A stretch of 64,000 bases of DNA, from contig NC_085861.1 of the NCBI RefSeq assembly GCF_034702125.1, positions 56,623,350-56,687,349 on the forward strand. Direction: 5' to 3'. Position 1 is the stretch's first letter; every line of letters begins with the position of its first letter. Below are positions 59,201 through 64,000 of the stretch, in pieces. This DNA comes from Engraulis encrasicolus (taxonomy: Eukaryota; Chordata; Actinopteri; Clupeiformes; Engraulidae). Position numbers and translations under genes: made by a program. Below the pieces are notes generated by a model, which did not search any database, was not told the origin of the DNA, and was given only the letters and a program-made list of their open reading frames with translations.

Positions 59201-60187
59201 CTGACTTCACTGCTCTGATGCATTTAGTTTCGAACGAAGAACAAAAACGAAAACGACATTAAACAGCTGACAGTGAACACAATTAAACGTTCCAGGATTT
59301 TTTTTTCTCTAACCAGTTCAGGAATGTCTATTTAATGGCAGAACAAAAAAAAACGGAAATGTTCAAATTCCGTTTCCCTTCATAACGAACCAATTGGAAA
59401 AAAAAATCTGATTCAAAGCCCTGTTTGCTCTGGCTTTGAATCCCAATCCTTGTTGTTGCAGTGTTGGCTGCAATAGGTATGCTGGCCATGGCAACACTTG
59501 AGACAGGTGGAACAGGCAAAGAGCGCTGACCTTCAACAAGGTCAAATCAGATATTCTAAGAGTATATATTCAGTCTCTCTGGTCAAATCGTCCCCATTCA
59601 AGCCAGTGATGAAAATGAACATGCTGCTGTGTACATTCAACAGACTCTCCTTCTGGCCAGTAACACCATCTCCTCCAAACACATGAGAAAAGTAATGAAC
59701 AACTCCAGCCCAATCAGTGTCTTAGTCCAGGTAGCACGGAGATACACAAAGGCAAGGGATAACATACCACACCAGACATCAGATTCAGGACAATGCCTGG
59801 ATAAGATATTTATTTTTTGATGAAGCACATTAAGTGTTTGGGTGTGCTGTATTCACAAATCTTAAAAGAACACAAAGAGGTGTAGTGTCCTGATAAAGTT
59901 TTGAATCGTCTTTACTTTTAGAATTTCACTGTTATCAGAAACCGCATGGCAAAATATTCAGTGACCACGGTGGAAAGCTGAACAAATCCTTACAGGAAGT
60001 CCAGATAAAGGTAAAATCACACAGACTACTTTTTATGTTGCAAAAGTTGCCACAGTTGTCATTCATACACAATAAATTCTGAGACATGTGTGCCAATCTT
60101 TCCCCCCCGCTGTGACAGTGCTGTGTATTACATACAGTAGGTCTCCATGACTGTCTTAATGCCTGCTATAACTGGTGTGTGTGGCCC

Positions 60188-60340
60188 TGCTGTTGCCTAC
60201 TAGTAGGGCACTCTTCTGCCATGCGGCCGACCTGGGTTCGATTCCCGGCCCGGGTCATTTGCCGACCCCTCCCTCTCTCTCCCCATTCGCTTCCTGTCCA
60301 CCTCTCACACTATCCTGTCATTAATAAAAAAGACAAAAAG
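60188..60340 (+). mobile_element. tRNA-derived SINE, family C, copy 2
   Basis: The head CTGCTGTTGCCTACTAGTAG and the B-box GGGTTCGATTCCCGGCCCGG are followed by TCATTTGCCGACCCCTCC and an AATAAAAAAG end. It shares its core with 34165-34280. Confidence 0.75.
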
Positions 60341-60365
60341 ACCACACAAAAAAACAAAGAAACTG

Positions 60366-60393
60366 GTGTGTGTGTGTGTGTGTGTGTGTGTGT
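60366..60393 (+). repeat. GT microsatellite
   Basis: About 14 GT units directly follow the SINE copy. Confidence 0.95.
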
Positions 60394-60587
60394 GCACGTG
60401 TTAGTGTGAGAATAGGTTATGTGTGTTTGGGTGTGCGCATACGTGACCGTGCGTGTGCTAGTCATGGTGGTGTTTGTGTGAGAATAGGTGATCCTGAGAG
60501 TACATTCCTGAGATGGACTGGAGCCACAGAGACACAGGCCTGCCATTGTGTTACGGCTCGGAGTGGAGTCCAGCCTCTCATCAAGAC

Positions 60588-60690
60588 CACACCCCTCTCT
60601 ACTCACACACAGACCTGTGCAGCCCACACACCCCTCTCAACTCACACACAGACCTGTCCAGCCCACACCCCTCTCTACACACCATGCTGC
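60588..60690 (+). repeat. Minisatellite, 33-36-base unit
   Basis: ACCCCTCTCTACTCACACAC then AGACCTGTGCAGCCCACAC repeats nearly twice, followed by a partial third copy (CACCCCTCTCTACACACC). Confidence 0.85.
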
Positions 60691-61335
60691 CTCAATGCAA
60701 CCCAACACGTATCAAACTTTTACCCAACTGAATACATTTTTGTCCCCACCTCCGCACACACCATGTCCACTTTACATAACCCTGACAAACTTCTAACCAG
60801 CTAAAAACATTTTTTTTAATAGTAAAAGTATGGCTTACAAGTGTTTCTTATTTTCATATACAGCTGTAGGTAATGGTCCATGTTGTACTGCCATGACTTT
60901 AATGCTGATGGAATATCCATATTGTCTAAAGAAAAAATCAGAAAAATGTTGCAAAAGGAGCAAAGGTACCAAAACCTTCACTGTGGAATCATGTAAAGAT
61001 GTTGAAATTGAAACGGTGGCTAGAAATGGATAACAGTTAAACGAATGGTTTCTCTGAAAAACATTTTAAAAAAAACCTTTTCTGTATGTAGTCAACACAG
61101 CAGAATATTGCATCAGCAAATAAACTATGCTCAATATACACTTAAAAGTAAAGCAATGAGTCGCTTATCGACTGTAATAAGATTGTTTTCGCATGTGCAC
61201 AAACCAAATCGGAGTGTTTATTTTTCCAAGTGTGTTATCTGTTGGCTCGTGGCTTCTCATAAGCACTCTCAAGGGGACATCAATCAGTGCCGAGTAGAGA
61301 GCAGCCTGTTCATCTAGTCCGTCTAGTCTGGAGTG

Positions 61336-61376
61336 TTATTACCTCCACCAAGGAGGTAATGTTTTCGGTCGCGTTG

Positions 61377-61430
<54 letters not shown>

Positions 61431-62275
61431 TTGTTTGTCTGTCTGTCTGTCTGTTTGTTTGTTTGTCAGCAGCATAATTCAAAAACTAATCAGCGAATAT
61501 GGACGGAACTTTGTGGAGTTGTTGATAATGATCAAAGGAACAAGTGATTAAATTCTGGTGGTGATCCGGATCACGAACAGGAACCGGGACTTTTTAAAGA
61601 TTCTGTCAGCAGGATAACTCAAAAACTAATCAACTGATTTGGACAAAACTTTGTGAAGTTGTTAGTAATGACTGAAGAAACAAGTGATTAAATTCTGGTA
61701 ATGATCCGGATCACGAACCGGAACCAGGACTTTTAAAAAGATTCTTCACTATATAGACGCCCCCTAGTGACCAGAAATTGAATTACGGGAACAGCACAAA
61801 AACAAGGCAGAAAGACTTATGCCCCGTGTACATCAAGCGCTACCAACGCGACCGGGTAGCTGGGGTGGTTGAAGAAGTTTCGCCATGAATTCGTTTTATT
61901 CGCTCTGGACGCTGCACTGACATGTTTGATTCAGCTAATCACATAACGGCTCTGCCTTGACAGCCTGGGACATTCCTCGATATGAACGTTCCGATTGGTT
62001 TTCGCCGAACAGCGTCATAGCGAATTCGCTTAAGATTAGCTTGAGTTTAATCGTCAAAAGTTGCCCTGGTCGCTCAAGAAGCTTCGCCCCTGGCGAATTC
62101 GCTCCGGTAGCGCTGGTCGCGCACCCTCCATAGAGAATGAATGACTTCCGTCGCTTCATTCGCGTTGGTCGCTCCCGATGTACACGGGGCATTAGGGTGT
62201 AACATGGTCAAGTATATCAAGCAGCTTCCTTGGCGGAGGTCTGTGCTCTCTGAGTGCTTCTAGTTATTACTGTGC
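61336..62275 (+). mobile_element. Repeat element with CCTCCNCCAAGG ends and a GTCT tract
   Basis: It starts TTATTACCTCCACCAAGGAG and ends CCTTGGCGGAGGTCTGTGCT then CTCTGAGTGCTTCTAG; CCTCCACCAAGG and CCTTGGCGGAGG form a 12-base inverted pair. A GTCT/GTTT tract at 61379-61466 and a two-copy 140-base repeat (AAAAACTAAT at 61481 and 61621) lie inside. The superfamily is not settled. A MITE at 61820-62191 interrupts it. Confidence 0.7.
61820..62191. mobile_element. PIF/Harbinger-like MITE inside the preceding element
   Basis: The 372-base element starts TGCCCCGTGTACATCAAGCG and ends GATGTACACGGGGCA, a 15-base inverted terminus. TTA lies on both sides (61817-61819, 62192-62194). The interior is rich in TTCGC and GGTCGC motifs and has no transposase. 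Confidence 0.85.
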
Positions 62276-62370
62276 TTTATGATGCTGTGGCGACAGGTGG
62301 CAAGAACTCTCCTCTCCTGACACCACAAGTTTAAGGCAGCATAATCTATTGCACAATACATCATTTAGGG

Positions 62371-62456
62371 CAGTCATGGTTAAGCGGTTAGGGCATCAGA
62401 CCTGCAGTTCAGAGGTTGCCGGGTCAACTCCCAACACGCCAGGTTGGTGGTAGGGG
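62371..62456 (+). mobile_element. SINE family A head fragment
   Basis: GGGCAGTCATGGTTAAGCGG is an A-box-like head, followed by TTGCCGGGTCAACTCCCAAC and GCCAGGTTGGTGG. It breaks off into an unrelated repeat-like sequence (GGGTATTGGCAACCATCTCA). Confidence 0.7.
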
Positions 62457-63505
62457 TGGGTATTGGCAACCATCTCACGATACGATACGCATCTTGATAC
62501 AGGGCATGCAACATGACTCAGAAATATTGTGATTGGGGGGCACTGGGCTAGGGCCTGTTGTGGGGAGTAAGGCTAAAACAAATCGCCAGGCATACAGTAT
62601 GCTTTTGGCCGCTAGGCAGGTTCATCTAGTTCACTAGGGCTAGGGTTAACCCAAAACCTATATGGTTATCCTAGGTTTCAACCTACTGAACCATGAATGT
62701 GGAACACTCATTCTAGTGATGTACATGCACTGAAATCCCTCAGCTTGATGTAAAATTTGTTTTAAGTGCGTTACGATCCTATTATAATAACTATATATTA
62801 TTTAGAAAAAATAACGTCCATGCAGACATTTCTGCCGTAGTTACATGTGACTTCCACCAATTAATTGGTACAGTATCTTGCTAATTTGTGTGCCTAATAC
62901 AATCAAGGGCATTGAAAAGTGGTTGAACTTTATAAATTGCACAGCATCTTTACCTCTGCGATTTCGTATAGAAGGCAAAACGGGTAGAAAAACAATCATC
63001 TTGTATCACATGGGCCATTTCATCTGTTCTCCACACCGGTTTTACACACAGCCATGAGAGAGCAGAAGGTCGGAATGATAGCCTGAACACTGAAATTGAT
63101 AACATACAGTATGGGTGCATTGCACGTACACACACACAGACAGAGAAACACAAACACCAAAATATGTTTGTACACACACAATGTACATCAATGAACACCC
63201 AAAGACATGGGCATACACACGCACACAATAAATTCATCGGACACCTAAAAATATGTGCAGACACGCACGCACGCACACACACACACACACCTGAATGCAC
63301 TGGCGAGCAGGAGTTGCCAATAAATGCAGTCTATTCAGACCAGTGGCATGTCTGGTATTCTTAATATGCTTCCACAAATACAGGTGCAGCACTGTTGGCC
63401 GCTCTGAAGGGACTGAACCTAACTGAGCTTCCTCCTGCTGCTTATAGCAGAGATCCTAAGAGTAGCCCTCTTCTTATGGTGCATTCACCTCATCTCAGTC
63501 TAAGC

Positions 63506-63713
63506 CAGTGTTTCCCAACCTTTTTTGTCTCGCGTACCCCTTAAACGTCTTTGTTGTGCTATGAGTACCCCCTAATTCATGTTCTATATCGCTTTCTCTG
63601 TCCTGATGTGACTGCTCCATACATTTGTTATAATAATAACATCTTTCCAAGTACCCCCTGCAGTGTGCTCGCGTACCCCTAGTGGTACACGTACCCCTGG
63701 TTGGGAAACACTG
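63506..63713 (+). mobile_element. hAT MITE with TGTTTCCCAA ends, copy 2
   Basis: The 208-base element starts CAGTGTTTCCCAACCTTTTT and ends ACCCCTGGTTGGGAAACACT then G. The exact duplication GTCTAAGC lies at 63498-63505 and 63714-63721. The interior matches 14199-14401. Confidence 0.94.
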
Positions 63714-63838
63714 GTCTAAGCAACACTCAAGTAAAAGTGATCAGTGTCCAAAACTCTGAATTCCCAATGATATTTTTCATTTCTACAGCTATTTCGCCTG
63801 ATGAAGGCCTACAGATCGAAACTTTACAAACTTTTTAT

Positions 63839-63884
63839 AAAACAACAACAACAACAACAACAACCACAACAACAACAACAACAA
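63839..63884 (+). repeat. AAC trinucleotide microsatellite
   Basis: About 15 AAC units with one CCAC interruption. Confidence 0.95.
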
Positions 63885-64000
63885 AGGAAGTCAAGCAGAG
63901 TTTGTCTGTGCGTGTTTGAATATCATTTCTGAGTCAGTGTGTAGACCTGCACAGTCTGTGCGTATCCTGATGCAGCAGTGCTGAGGTCTAGCCCTCCTCT

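Larger units (their letters stand above)
56774..64000 (-). other. sdc2: sdc2 intron 1 or upstream sequence
   Basis: The exon encoding the signal peptide should lie to the right of 56773. I found no Met-plus-hydrophobic frame with a fitting phase-0 donor, so it is probably outside the window. The region holds MITEs at 56847, 57273, 58993, 61820 and 63506, SINEs, and simple repeats. The stretches 57460-58980, 59210-60180 and 60810-61330 show nothing recognised. Confidence 0.5.

Overview
The window is vertebrate genomic DNA, most likely from a ray-finned fish. Genes are split into short exons by long introns, all with GT/AG boundaries. Both recognised proteins are vertebrate families, and the repeats are of kinds typical of teleosts: Tc1/mariner and hAT MITEs, tRNA-derived SINEs, LINE fragments and many microsatellites. 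The species cannot be named from the sequence. Nothing indicates bacterial or viral DNA.

Two protein-coding genes can be supported, both on the minus strand and head-to-tail. The first is a complete coding set for carboxypeptidase Q (cpq), seven coding exons between 43114 and 16776. Every splice phase agrees and they join to 477 codons plus a stop. The second is the 3' four coding exons of syndecan-2 (sdc2), from 56773 to 48295; its signal-peptide exon lies beyond the right edge or was not recognised. The sdc2-then-cpq order and shared orientation match the conserved vertebrate neighbourhood. The products act in different processes (a secreted or lysosomal dipeptidase and a heparan-sulfate proteoglycan co-receptor), and nothing shows joint regulation.

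Layout: 1-16515 is intergenic DNA downstream of cpq, with a broken THAP-domain relic, a LINE relic, a 1.45-kb long-TIR element and a cluster of nested MITEs. 16516-43114 is cpq with repeat-filled introns. About 43400-46120 is the intergenic gap, holding a TTAA-flanked element with a perfect 87-bp foldback. About 46120-56773 is sdc2 exons 2-5. 56774-64000 is sdc2 intron 1 or upstream DNA.

The most informative content outside the genes is a set of transposable-element insertions whose order can be read directly: several interrupt other repeats, many keep exact target-site duplications, and one keeps its empty site in the partner arm. I found no convincing sign of a new biological system. The strongest leads for follow-up are the foldback element near the cpq 5' end, the Glu-Ala repeat inside the sdc2 ectodomain, and the THAP-domain relic.
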